From assembly GCA_025356765.1 (NCBI GenBank), contig JANXRO010000202.1:1-18222 (forward strand): 18,222 nt of DNA. Reading direction: 5' to 3'. The position numbers and the translations under genes were made by a program. The first letter of the stretch is position 1; each line of letters opens with the position of its first letter. Below, in pieces: positions 1 through 7,195 of this stretch. The DNA comes from Hyphomicrobiales bacterium (GTDB lineage Bacteria; Pseudomonadota; Alphaproteobacteria; Rhizobiales; Aestuariivirgaceae). The notes below the pieces were generated by a model, which searched no databases, was not told the DNA's origin, and saw nothing but the letters and a program-made list of their open reading frames with translations.

Positions 1-499
1 TATTGTTGCCGATGATGATGACCAGAAGGTTGAATATCCTTATCGCAAACAGGTGGTGAGTTTTCCAACGCAAGCCTTGCCTGGCACCATTGTTGTGAAC
101 CCGGCGCGGCATTGGCTTTATTTGGTGATTACCAATGGCAAGGCCATCCGCTTTGGAATTGGCACGGGCAAATATGGCAACTGGGCTGGCGAAACCGTTG
201 TGGGCCGCATGGAGCAATGGCCCATTTGGACGCCCACGCCAGACCATTTGAAACGCCGCCCTGATCTTATTCAATATATTCATGGCATGCCGGGTGGCTT
301 GCAAAACCCAATGGGTGCGCGGGCGATCTATCTTTTTGCGAACAATGCCGACACAACCTATCGCATTCACGGAACCGATGTGCCAGAACACATCGGCACA
401 AAATCAACAGCGGGGTGTTTTGCTATGTTTAATGCTGATGTTATTTGGCTTTATAAGCGCGTGAAACTGGGAACGCGCGTTGTGGTGTTGGCAGCATGA
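1..499 (+). CDS. L,D-transpeptidase (YkuD/ErfK family), 3' part; start lies upstream of the window
   Basis: This frame is open to the left edge, so the true start is outside the window; the GTG at 53 is internal. The readable 166 residues form the C-terminal YkuD catalytic domain of a periplasmic L,D-transpeptidase, which makes 3-3 peptidoglycan cross-links or attaches proteins to peptidoglycan. Visible landmarks are GTIVVN near the domain start, the GMPGGLQNPMGARAIYL block, the catalytic His in YRIHGT (codon 368-370) and the catalytic Cys in TAGCFAM (codon 416-418), 16 residues apart as the family requires. The Arg that normally follows in the GC(I/F)RM signature is Ala here (codon 422-424). 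The stop codon overlaps the start of the next gene (ATGA), so the two are probably translationally coupled. The family call is firm; the substrate is unknown. Confidence 0.9.
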   Translation, partial: IVADDDDQKVEYPYRKQVVSFPTQALPGTIVVNPARHWLYLVITNGKAIRFGIGTGKYGNWAGETVVGRMEQWPIWTPTPDHLKRRPDLIQYIHGMPGGLQNPMGARAIYLFANNADTTYRIHGTDVPEHIGTKSTAGCFAMFNADVIWLYKRVKLGTRVVVLAA

Positions 500-786
500 T
501 CCGTCACACTGTTGTGTTCAGTTTGAAACATGCCGCACATTCAGATGCAGAAAGTTTGTTTATGAAGGCCGCAAATTTTTTGGCAACAATTCCGGGCGTT
601 CGGAAATTTGAAAAGCTGCGCCAAACCAGCCATAAGAATGATTATCATTTTGGCTTCTCGATGGAATTTGTCGATCAGGCGGCCTATCAACTTTACAATG
701 ATCACCCGCTTCATGTGGCCTTTGTGCGCGATAGATGGATTCCCGAAGTTTCAAAATTTATGGAAATTGATTATACCGCATATTGA
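496..786 (+). CDS. Dabb-domain (stress-responsive A/B barrel) protein
   Basis: A 96-residue protein spanning one complete Dabb domain: it begins MIRHTVVFSLK, has a central IPGVRKFE strand, and ends with the NDHPLHVAFVRDRWIPEV helix typical of the family. Members are small dimeric alpha+beta barrels; functions are varied and mostly unknown, some being enzymes of small aromatic or polyketide substrates. The ATG overlaps the stop of the upstream L,D-transpeptidase by 4 nt, so the two form one transcription unit. It ends 2 nt before the convergent stop of the MlaC-like gene. No signal peptide is seen, so it is probably cytoplasmic. The family assignment is good; no specific reaction can be claimed. 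Confidence 0.85.
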   Translation: MIRHTVVFSLKHAAHSDAESLFMKAANFLATIPGVRKFEKLRQTSHKNDYHFGFSMEFVDQAAYQLYNDHPLHVAFVRDRWIPEVSKFMEIDYTAY

Positions 787-788
787 TT

Positions 789-1334
789 TCAATTGTTCAA
801 ATAGCTCATCAAGGCGTTCATATCTCCGCCGTGATTGCTGATAACGCTGGTGAATTTGCTGCGCAGGGTTTGTGCCATCCAAATGCCCGACACATTCACA
901 TCTTCAATGCGATTGGTGCCTCTCAATCGGAAGGTGATTGAACTTCCGCCTTCTAGCTTTGCGCCCACTGTCAGGCCAGTTGAGTTTGGCACACACGATG
1001 TGATTGTGATAGCAGAGCCTGAAAAATGGCTGGCATTATCCGCCATAAATTTGCCTATGAAAGCTTTGGCGCGGGCCACATATTTGCCCTCCAGTCCGGG
1101 ATCAAGGTTTCGGCGATAGGGGCCAAGTGCAAACAAGGCCAAGCTGCGCAGATCTGCAAACTTTGCGGCGGCGCTTGAAAAAGCTTGGGGTGAGCCATTG
1201 TCTGCGGCGTTCATAAATGCGCTGCCAGCGCTTTGAATAAATTTTTCGGCAGGGCAGTTACCCGCACGTGCGGGTGCAAAAAATATCAGTGTGCTGATAA
1301 TCAGTATGCTGATAAATTTTAACTTTTCCGCCAT
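789..1334 (-). CDS. MlaC/Ttg2D-like periplasmic phospholipid-binding protein (paralogue 1)
   Basis: 181 residues from the ATG at 1334; a longer frame upstream exists, but this Met starts a clear Sec signal peptide (MAEKLKF, a hydrophobic core, then APARAG). The mature part matches the MlaC/Tol_Ttg2 fold: KFADLRSLALFALGPYRR near the N-terminus, and VNVSGIWMAQTLRSKFTSVI followed by GGDMNALMSYL at the C-terminus. MlaC proteins shuttle phospholipids across the periplasm between the MlaA and MlaFEDB complexes. No other Mla gene is in the window. It starts 1 nt after the stop of the acyltransferase gene and is evidently co-transcribed with it, which suggests a joint role in membrane lipid handling (inference). 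Two more paralogues lie at 6583-7152 and 7196-7786. Confidence 0.8.
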   Translation of the reverse strand: MAEKLKFISILIISTLIFFAPARAGNCPAEKFIQSAGSAFMNAADNGSPQAFSSAAAKFADLRSLALFALGPYRRNLDPGLEGKYVARAKAFIGKFMADNASHFSGSAITITSCVPNSTGLTVGAKLEGGSSITFRLRGTNRIEDVNVSGIWMAQTLRSKFTSVISNHGGDMNALMSYLNN

Positions 1335-1335
1335 G

Positions 1336-2244
1336 TCAATCTGCCCTACTGGATTTCCAGCCCTTGATACGGCCCATGCGCAGATGCAAATCTTTGATGG
1401 ACCATTTCGCATCTGTCGATCTGGCCAGTGCATAGGTTTGCTTGCGCAATTCGCGGATCATATCATCGCGATCTGTCAGGTGTTCGATCTCAAAGAAAGG
1501 AATAGGCTTGCCCACACGCACTTTTAAATCTGTGCCGATGCGCCTTGCTGTTTCACGAAACACCAGTGAAAGCCGCAAGGTTAAGCTTAAATGGCTGGCA
1601 ATTTGGAACAGCCGTGAATTCTGGCCCGTAAAATAAACGGGAACCACAGTGGCTTTTGACATGCGGATCATTTTTGCGGTGAAGGGAGCCCAAGGCAAAT
1701 CCACCGCCATGCCCTTGTGGGCTTGTTCAGACGTGGCAACGCCGCCTGCTGGAAAAATGCCAACAGCGCCGCCTGCCTTCAAATGGTGTTGGGCAGTGTT
1801 GCGCGAATTCACATTGGTTTCCCGCGCTTGGCGGGTGGGCGCAAAGGCAACGGGCAACAAATGTTTGGCGGCACCGGGGTCTTGGCACAACACATCATTG
1901 GCCAAAACTTTCACATCTGGCCGAACCTTCAAGGCAAGCCATGTCAACGCAATGCCATCAAGAACGCCGTAGGGGTGGTTGGAAATAAAAACTACGGCAC
2001 CGTCTTTTGGAACTGCGGCCAATGCACCAGCGTCAAATTCAACATTGATGCGAAGCAGGTTCATGGCGGAATCAAAAAAGCTGTCGCCGCGCAAAATATT
2101 TTCTTGGTGGCGCAAATATAATTTTTTTAACTTGCGCTGGCCCCCGATTTTTTCGATGGCTTGAATCACCGCGCGCTGAATCAATGGTTGATCCATCGTT
2201 GAATAGGTGAAGCGCAACTTGCGACCAATCACGGCCTGTTCCAT
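1336..2244 (-). CDS. lysophospholipid (PlsC-like) acyltransferase
   Basis: 302 residues from the ATG at 2244. The frame is open to a GTG at 2322 and an ATG at 2316, but those starts would overlap the divergent GST start codon; homology appears to begin around TYSTMDQPLIQ, so the shorter start is preferred. Motif I is SNHPYGVLDG (His90, Asp96, a HX5D spacing found in the NHPxGxLDG branch of this superfamily), and FPAGGVAT is the second acyltransferase block. Such enzymes transfer an acyl chain to a lysophospholipid or lyso-ornithine lipid at the inner membrane. It forms a two-gene unit with the MlaC-like gene downstream. The superfamily is secure; the acceptor is not known. Confidence 0.82.
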   Translation of the reverse strand: MEQAVIGRKLRFTYSTMDQPLIQRAVIQAIEKIGGQRKLKKLYLRHQENILRGDSFFDSAMNLLRINVEFDAGALAAVPKDGAVVFISNHPYGVLDGIALTWLALKVRPDVKVLANDVLCQDPGAAKHLLPVAFAPTRQARETNVNSRNTAQHHLKAGGAVGIFPAGGVATSEQAHKGMAVDLPWAPFTAKMIRMSKATVVPVYFTGQNSRLFQIASHLSLTLRLSLVFRETARRIGTDLKVRVGKPIPFFEIEHLTDRDDMIRELRKQTYALARSTDAKWSIKDLHLRMGRIKGWKSSRAD

Positions 2245-2264
2245 CGATTCCAATGCTCTGGCGT

Positions 2265-2292
2265 TTGACGAAGCCAGTATAGCTGTTATTCG
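2265..2292 (+). promoter_or_regulatory. putative promoter of the GST-EamA unit
   Basis: TTGACG (2265-2270) and TATTCG (2287-2292) are separated by 16 nt, in the 70-nt space between the divergent acyltransferase and GST genes. A start near 2299 would leave a short leader holding the AAGGAGAA ribosome-binding site of the GST gene. This is recognised by eye only, and the -10 box is a partial match. Confidence 0.4.
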
Positions 2293-2314
2293 TGGCGTTC
2301 CCAAGGAGAAGTTC

Positions 2315-2950
2315 ATGTTCACTCTCTATTCTAGGCCGGGTTCCGGTTCGGCAGCGGTTGAAGCGTTGTTGGCAGAGCTTGATCTGCCATTTCGGCTTGA
2401 AGATGTTCCAGCTGGGCCAGATCGTCACCCACCCCAAAACTATCTGGCGATCAACCCACGTGGTGAAGTTCCAAGTTTGCAACTGCCTGACAACAGTTTG
2501 ATGACAGAAAGTGCCGCCATGATGATCTATCTGGCTGATTTGCATCCTGAAAAGGGATTGGCCCCGCCACTTGGCTCTGAACGGCGGCCAGCTTATTTGC
2601 GGTGGATTTTGTATTTTGCCACCGCAGTTTATACGGCGGACTTGCGTTATTTTTATCCAGAGCGATATAGCGCAGATGGATCGCATTCGCAGGGTGTGAA
2701 AGCCCAAGCGGTTATTGCGATGCAGCGCGACTTTAAAATTTTTGCGCAGTGGCTGGGTGACAAGTCTTATATTGCGGGCTCTGAATGTTCGGCAGCTGAT
2801 ATCTATGTTTGCATGTTGATCAGCTGGGCGCCTGATATGGCGGCCTTGTTTGCTGAACACGGCAATCTGAAGCAACTATATGCGCGGGTGGCACAGCGGC
2901 CAAAAGTTGCGGCGGTGTGGCAACGTAACGAAATGCCGCTTGCCACATGA
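2315..2950 (+). CDS. glutathione S-transferase family protein
   Basis: 211 residues. The ATG at 2315 is chosen because it follows a strong AAGGAGAA ribosome-binding site and begins the thioredoxin-like strand MFTLYSRPGSGS; the longer frame to 2207 has no support. N-terminal domain (about 1-80): NPRGEVPSLQL holds the cis-Pro, and TESAAMMIYLAD holds the Glu-Ser that binds the glutathione gamma-glutamyl group. The C-terminal all-helical domain has SECSAADIYVCML, the usual N-capping/hydrophobic staple region. These are cytosolic enzymes that conjugate or reduce electrophiles with glutathione; the substrate cannot be predicted. The stop overlaps the following EamA transporter gene (ATGA), pointing to translational coupling and perhaps export of a conjugate (inference). 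Confidence 0.88.
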   Translation: MFTLYSRPGSGSAAVEALLAELDLPFRLEDVPAGPDRHPPQNYLAINPRGEVPSLQLPDNSLMTESAAMMIYLADLHPEKGLAPPLGSERRPAYLRWILYFATAVYTADLRYFYPERYSADGSHSQGVKAQAVIAMQRDFKIFAQWLGDKSYIAGSECSAADIYVCMLISWAPDMAALFAEHGNLKQLYARVAQRPKVAAVWQRNEMPLAT

Positions 2951-3819
2951 GTGATATTCGGCGGGGTTATGTTTTCGGCTTTATTGGCATTGCGATTTTT
3001 GCCCTCACATTGCCCTTCACGAGGTTGGCTGTGCGGGAATTTGATCCGCTTTTTCTAAGCATTGGCCGTACGGTTTTGGCAGCGGCGGTTGCCATTCCCA
3101 TTCTTGCTTTCAGCAAACAGCCTTGGCCTGATGCAGCAGATTTTCGCAAATTGCTTTTTGTGGTTGCCGGTGTGGTTTTTGGTTTTCCCATCTTCTCGGC
3201 GATTGCTATGCGCACAGCACCTGCGTCTCACAGTGCCGTAGTTTTGGGGGCCTTGCCTTTGGCCACTGCGGTGATGAGCACAATTTTTGCGGGCGAGCGG
3301 CCTTCACCTATCTTTTGGGGGTGGAGCATTTTGGGTTCAGCCATCGTCATCATCTATGCATTGTTTGATGGTGGGGCGGAATTGCATGGCGCTGATATAC
3401 TATTATTCATGGCGGTTATCTCGGCATCTATGGGCTATGCTGCGGGTGGCCAACTTTCGCGCAAGCTGGGCGGCTGGCAGGTTATTTGCTGGGCGTTAAT
3501 TTTGGCCTTGCCCATCAGCCTTCCCTTAACACTTTATTTGGCGCGCAATTTAACGTGGCATGAGAGCTGGGCGGGCTGGGGCTGTTTTGCTTACATGAGC
3601 TTTATGAGTCAGTTGCTCGGCTTTTTTGCTTGGAACAAGGGGCTGGCCACGGGCGGCGTTGCCAAAGTGGGGCAGGTGCAATTATTGCAAAGCTTCATTT
3701 CACTGTTTGCTGCCGCCACCATTTTGGGTGAAATCATCAGCCTGCGGATGATATTTTTTGCAGTGCTGGTTGCGGCCTGTGTGTGGTTTGGCCGCAACGC
3801 GCAAGTGAAGCGGGCTTAG
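2947..3819 (+). CDS. EamA-family (DMT superfamily) inner-membrane transporter
   Basis: 290 residues, almost entirely hydrophobic, with about ten transmembrane segments in two repeated EamA halves. Features typical of the family are FALTLPFTRLAVREFDPLFLS in the first half and LLGFFAWNKGLATGGVAKVGQ then LQSFISLFAAATILGE in the second. These carriers export metabolites, amino acids or related compounds across the inner membrane; the substrate cannot be told from sequence. The start overlaps the GST stop by 4 nt. The 3' end overlaps the convergent mctP-like gene by 4 nt (TTAG at 3816-3819 supplies both stops), leaving no room for a conventional intergenic terminator. Confidence 0.87.
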   Translation: MSDIRRGYVFGFIGIAIFALTLPFTRLAVREFDPLFLSIGRTVLAAAVAIPILAFSKQPWPDAADFRKLLFVVAGVVFGFPIFSAIAMRTAPASHSAVVLGALPLATAVMSTIFAGERPSPIFWGWSILGSAIVIIYALFDGGAELHGADILLFMAVISASMGYAAGGQLSRKLGGWQVICWALILALPISLPLTLYLARNLTWHESWAGWGCFAYMSFMSQLLGFFAWNKGLATGGVAKVGQVQLLQSFISLFAAATILGEIISLRMIFFAVLVAACVWFGRNAQVKRA

Positions 3820-5360
3820 GCTGTTGCATCCTCATAATCAGAAGGCTTGGTTTCATCAGGTGCCGTGTTGGGTATGATGAAAGACAAAACAATCGACACG
3901 ATGAAATTGACCATCACCGAGAACAGCCCGATGTAGACTGAAAAGCCAGCGGGCGTTGCCCAAGTTGGCACCCATTTGTCTGGCCCCCATGCGAGGTAAA
4001 TTCCTGTCAACAATCCCACTGCCCAACCGATTAACAATGGCGTGCCATGAATGCGGCTCGTGTAAAGCCCGAAGATGATGGCAGGGAAAATCTGGATCAT
4101 CACCACGCCACCCAGCAATTGAAAATCAATCGCGAATTTTGTGGGGATGAACAGAATGAATGCGAGCGCTCCCAATTTCACCACCAACGAAACAATCTTG
4201 GCGATGTTGGATTCTTCAGTGTCTGTCATATTGGCATTCACGAAGGGCCGCCAAATGTTGCGCGTAAATGTGTTTGCCGCACCGATAGACATGATGGCCG
4301 CAGGCACCAATGCGCCGATTGCAATGGCCGCAAAAGAGAAGCCCACAAACCAATCTGGAAACATTTTCAAGAAAAGTTGTGGAACCACGTCTTGCGGGTT
4401 TTTCAAATCAAGGCCAGCGGCCCGGCCCATAAGGCCCAGCAAAGCAACCAAGCCCAGCACCAAAGAATAAGCCGGAAGCGTCATCGCATTGCGCCGGATT
4501 GTGCGTGGTGAGTCTGACGACAACACACCCGTTAATGCATGGGGATACATGAACAGTGCCAAGGCAGAACCCAAAGCCAATGTCATAAACGGCATCACTT
4601 GTGCGGGTGAGAGAACCAAGCCCATTGCCGCTTTAACGGGGGGTGTGAGGGCGGCATTGGCGGCGGCTTTTGCCTCGAAAGCCTTTCCAGCCGCATCAAA
4701 AATTGCGGCAAAGCCACCCAATTGATAGGGAATGAAAATCACTGCCGCAATCACAAAAACATAGATCATAAGGTCTTTGACAAAGGCAATCAGCGCTGGT
4801 GCGCGAAGGCCGCTGGTATAAGTGTAAAGTGCCAGAATAATGAAAGCTATGGTTAAAGGCGCATGAGCCATCATGCCTTCGCTTTGAAAGCCCAAGGCCT
4901 GAATAACTTTTTCCATGCCCACCAATTGCAAGGCGATATAGGGCATGGTTGCCAAAATGCCGGTTATGGCAACGGCAAATTCCAAGCCTTTGTTGCCAAA
5001 GCGACCCAAGGCAAAATCACCCGCTGTAACATAGCCATGATGGGACGAAACATTCCACAGCCGCGGCATGATCAAATAAATCAGCGGATAAATAAGAACG
5101 GTATAGGGCACGGCAAAAAAACCGTAAGCGCCGATGGCGTAAACCAAAGCGGGAACTGCAATCACCGTATAAGCCGTGTAAAGATCGCCGCCCAACAGGA
5201 ACCAGGTGATCCACGGGCCAAATTGCCGCCCGCCCAAGCCCCATTCATCCAGCTTTGATAAATCGCCCGCTTTCCAACGCGCGGCCATGAAGCCCATGAC
5301 GGTGACAAGCGCAAAGAACGCGATGAAAACGGTTGTGGCAACAATGTTGATGCCGCTCAT
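3816..5360 (-). CDS. mctP: sodium:solute symporter, MctP-like monocarboxylate transporter
   Basis: 514 residues, about 13 transmembrane segments, of the sodium:solute symporter family. Conserved blocks include GGRQFGPWITWFLLGGDLYTAYT in the first two segments, SSHHGYVTAGDFALGRFG in an early loop, and GLVPAAIMS-like GALVPAAIMSIGAANTFTRN further on. The sequence resembles rhizobial MctP, which takes up lactate, pyruvate, propionate and other monocarboxylates. The assignment is strengthened by the DUF3311 small membrane protein directly upstream, the usual partner of this subgroup, whose stop overlaps this start (ATGA). No two-component regulator of the MctSR type is present in the window. The acidic, charged tail is cytoplasmic. 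The symbol is by resemblance; the exact substrate range is inferred. Confidence 0.82.
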   Translation of the reverse strand: MSGINIVATTVFIAFFALVTVMGFMAARWKAGDLSKLDEWGLGGRQFGPWITWFLLGGDLYTAYTVIAVPALVYAIGAYGFFAVPYTVLIYPLIYLIMPRLWNVSSHHGYVTAGDFALGRFGNKGLEFAVAITGILATMPYIALQLVGMEKVIQALGFQSEGMMAHAPLTIAFIILALYTYTSGLRAPALIAFVKDLMIYVFVIAAVIFIPYQLGGFAAIFDAAGKAFEAKAAANAALTPPVKAAMGLVLSPAQVMPFMTLALGSALALFMYPHALTGVLSSDSPRTIRRNAMTLPAYSLVLGLVALLGLMGRAAGLDLKNPQDVVPQLFLKMFPDWFVGFSFAAIAIGALVPAAIMSIGAANTFTRNIWRPFVNANMTDTEESNIAKIVSLVVKLGALAFILFIPTKFAIDFQLLGGVVMIQIFPAIIFGLYTSRIHGTPLLIGWAVGLLTGIYLAWGPDKWVPTWATPAGFSVYIGLFSVMVNFIVSIVLSFIIPNTAPDETKPSDYEDATA

Positions 5361-5530
5361 TTTGCACCTTCCAATTTATCAGCGGCATAAATGAACAAGG
5401 CCGAAACCGGCACTAAAGCCAAATTGAACCAATAAAAAAATGGAAAGCCAAGCAAAGTGGGTTCAAGAGAATTATAAAATGGAACCGCCAATGCCAAAAG
5501 GCATGGAATGGCCAACAACAGATATTTCAT
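5357..5530 (-). CDS. DUF3311 small membrane protein, partner of the SSS symporter
   Basis: A 57-residue protein read directly from the sequence: it starts MKYLLLAIPCLLAF and ends AADKLEGAK. It has two hydrophobic stretches separated by a short loop (FYNSLEPTLLGFPFFYWFNLAL), the pattern of DUF3311. The start at 5530 has a strong GGGAGGGG ribosome-binding site 3 nt upstream. Its TGA overlaps the mctP ATG, so the two are almost certainly co-translated. DUF3311 proteins are usually encoded next to sodium:solute symporters and may be accessory subunits like YhdT of PanF; this role is inferred from neighbourhood only. Confidence 0.85.
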   Translation of the reverse strand: MKYLLLAIPCLLALAVPFYNSLEPTLLGFPFFYWFNLALVPVSALFIYAADKLEGAK

Positions 5531-5550
5531 ATTCCCCTCCCAAGGACTAT

Positions 5551-5589
5551 TCGCCTATTTATTTGGCGATTTTGAAAGAGGATAGGCGA
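5551..5589. promoter_or_regulatory. inverted repeat upstream of the DUF3311-mctP operon, possible operator
   Basis: TCGCCTAT (5551-5558) and ATAGGCGA (5582-5589) form a perfect 8-bp inverted repeat with a 23-nt spacer, and a further GGCGA lies inside at 5565-5569. On the minus strand TTGCCA and TATCCT, 18 nt apart, form a possible promoter whose -10 box overlaps the distal repeat arm. This arrangement fits a regulator binding site controlling the symporter. The regulator is not known and none is encoded nearby. Confidence 0.4.
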
Positions 5590-5632
5590 GGAATCAGTTG
5601 ATTGGCAAGGATTGCGTCTAATGACTGCAATA

Positions 5633-5887
5633 TTATTCGTCTGCGTCAATTTCCAAGGAGCTGGTTTCATTCATCGGACGCAATTTGCGTTCGTGTTTGG
5701 CTTTTCGACCAGACACGCGTTCACGCCAAACCTTAAAGCTTCCACGTTTCAAGTTTTGGCGCATTAGGGAAATAACTTCGCCTTCTGATATGCCGATTTG
5801 ATGTTTTATTTTATCAAAAGAAACTTCGTCAGCCCAGGCAAGGGCAATGATTTCACTGATGGCTGCTTCAGACAATTTTGTTTTCAT
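5633..5887 (-). CDS. TIGR03643/DUF2805 family protein
   Basis: 84 residues from the ATG at 5887; a TTG at 5902 would add five residues (MRKPK) and has a somewhat better upstream AAGGG, so it cannot be excluded. The core LSEAAISEIIALAWADEVSF, then IGISEGEVISLMRQNLKRGSFK and WRERVSGRKAKHERKLRP, matches the short TIGR03643 (DUF2805) family. The ISEGEVISLMR stretch looks like a helix-turn-helix, and the basic RVSGRKAKH tail is family-wide; nucleic-acid binding is plausible but unproven. No function is established. It lies between the extensin-like gene and the mctP operon on the same strand, with about 100 nt to the latter. Confidence 0.75.
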   Translation of the reverse strand: MKTKLSEAAISEIIALAWADEVSFDKIKHQIGISEGEVISLMRQNLKRGSFKVWRERVSGRKAKHERKLRPMNETSSLEIDADE

Positions 5888-5938
5888 TTTTGGTTTACGC
5901 AATTGGCACCCTTGCGTATCAGTTTTCGATTGGCATTT

Positions 5939-6586
5939 TTAATGGCAATAAGGCCCGCCAGATCTTTCTTTCTGCAAGTCTAAATGAATGTGGTTGCGGT
6001 GTTCAAAATCTGAACCGGGGCCCAACACAGTGTGGAAGGGGCCACAGGCTTGGCCACGAATGCTGCGCAAAAATTGCTGGTCTTGTGATTGGCCAAAATA
6101 ATCTCGTTCAACAATAATTTCACGACCATTGGCAAGGGTGAAGCCTGCCAGATCAATGGCGTTGCCAAAGCCGTGTTCAGAAAGTTTTGCGCCATGCACA
6201 TTGTTGCGGGGCCTGCATGCATAAGATGCCGCCACTTTGAAGCTGACAACGGGCGAGCCATAAATACGCTGGGCGGCGGGTTGAACTGATTGTTCAATCC
6301 ACAGATTCAGCGTGTCGGCAATGCCGCAGGTGACCATGGCTGGTTGGCTGAAATTGATATTTGCAACGCTGAATACACGATAACCATTGGTGATGCCGCA
6401 ACCGTTGCCTTCACCAAAATCTTTTATGGGTTCAGCTTGGCCGAAACTTTGCGGGTCAATTTGGCACGAACGAACGGGCGCTGAAACGCCATCAAGGCTG
6501 AATGCTGCGTCACGCCTGCCGCTTGAACAGGCGGCCAACATGCTGATGGTTGCCACCACAAGGAGCCAGGTTTTCCATGCCGTCAT
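5939..6586 (-). CDS. extensin-like C-terminal domain lipoprotein (M15-like fold)
   Basis: 215 residues. A lipoprotein signal peptide is clear: MTAWKTWLLV, a hydrophobic core and the lipobox LAAC with Cys20. The rest is the extensin-like_C domain found in many alphaproteobacteria: CGITNGYRVF, VTCGIADTLNLWIE, YACRPRN, SEHGFGNAIDLAGF (His138, Asp145) and RNHIHLDL (His199, His201). The last two motifs are placed like the zinc ligands of D-Ala-D-Ala peptidases (M15/VanY), which suggests a peptidoglycan-linked role; activity is inferred, not shown. It has six or more Cys in the mature part, consistent with disulfides. The start overlaps the stop of the upstream MlaC-like gene (ATGA), so it is coupled to that gene. 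Confidence 0.85.
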   Translation of the reverse strand: MTAWKTWLLVVATISMLAACSSGRRDAAFSLDGVSAPVRSCQIDPQSFGQAEPIKDFGEGNGCGITNGYRVFSVANINFSQPAMVTCGIADTLNLWIEQSVQPAAQRIYGSPVVSFKVAASYACRPRNNVHGAKLSEHGFGNAIDLAGFTLANGREIIVERDYFGQSQDQQFLRSIRGQACGPFHTVLGPGSDFEHRNHIHLDLQKERSGGPYCH

Positions 6587-7152
6587 TGCCGCGCAAGGGC
6601 GACGAGCAGGGCATCAACACTGCCATTATTTTTGGCGATGTAGGATGTGAAAATGCTTTTTTCTTGGCTGGTCATTGAAAAGCCCAAGAACTTCGCGTCG
6701 ATCACTTTATATGTGCCGCCAATCCATGCCAGTTTCCATGTGACCGTATAGGTTTGGCCCGCCATCATAAACACTTTAGATTCAACAAAGACGTTTTTTT
6801 CAGAATCGACTGTGGCTTGACCAATTTCATATTTGGCAACAGGATAGCTGTGGCCTTGGTCAGCAAAATAACGCGAGATAAATCGTGCAACGCCGCGATG
6901 ATAACGCGCGGTTTGGCCGGATGGCAATTCGTAGTTTCCTAATGAGGTGGCGGCAATGCCCTCAATATCGGCATAGCGCTGCACCACACGCATGAAGGCT
7001 GTAACCGTGCCTTGGCGGTGGGCATGAAGCAGTTCCTTTGCAACCTCTTCCATGAATGAAATGGAAGGGTGGTCGGCGGCCATAGCGTGGCCCGCATAAG
7101 GCAAAGCTGTGCTTGCCACGATCAGACGAATAAAGCTGCGGCGTGAAATCAT
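6583..7152 (-). CDS. MlaC-like periplasmic protein with Tat-type signal (paralogue 2)
   Basis: 189 residues from the ATG at 7152; the longer frame to 7272 would run into the preceding gene and hides the signal peptide. The N-terminus MISRRSFIRLIVASTALPYA carries a twin-arginine motif (SRRSFI) followed by a hydrophobic stretch and an Ala-rich cleavage region (HAMA-AD). The mature part has the MlaC layout: RVVQRYADIEGIAATSLGNY, then FISRYFADQG and a C-terminal DAKFLGFSMTSQEKSIFTSYI with GSVDALLVAL. It is more diverged than the other two paralogues. It is 43 nt downstream of paralogue 3 and overlaps the extensin-like gene. It presumably binds a lipid in the periplasm; no cognate Mla transporter is nearby. 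Confidence 0.75.
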   Translation of the reverse strand: MISRRSFIRLIVASTALPYAGHAMAADHPSISFMEEVAKELLHAHRQGTVTAFMRVVQRYADIEGIAATSLGNYELPSGQTARYHRGVARFISRYFADQGHSYPVAKYEIGQATVDSEKNVFVESKVFMMAGQTYTVTWKLAWIGGTYKVIDAKFLGFSMTSQEKSIFTSYIAKNNGSVDALLVALARQ

Positions 7153-7195
7153 AGGGTTAACTTTCAGCCGTTTATGGTTAAGCTTTGGTAAAAAT

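Noticed and set aside
1335..1433. Longer N-terminus for the first MlaC-like protein.
   Set aside because: It overlaps the acyltransferase 3' end and places a clear Sec signal peptide internally; the ATG at 1334 fits operon spacing.
2072..2875. 267-residue open frame on the minus strand across the GST gene.
   Set aside because: It is antisense to the well-supported GST and acyltransferase genes, and its translation has no recognisable domain.
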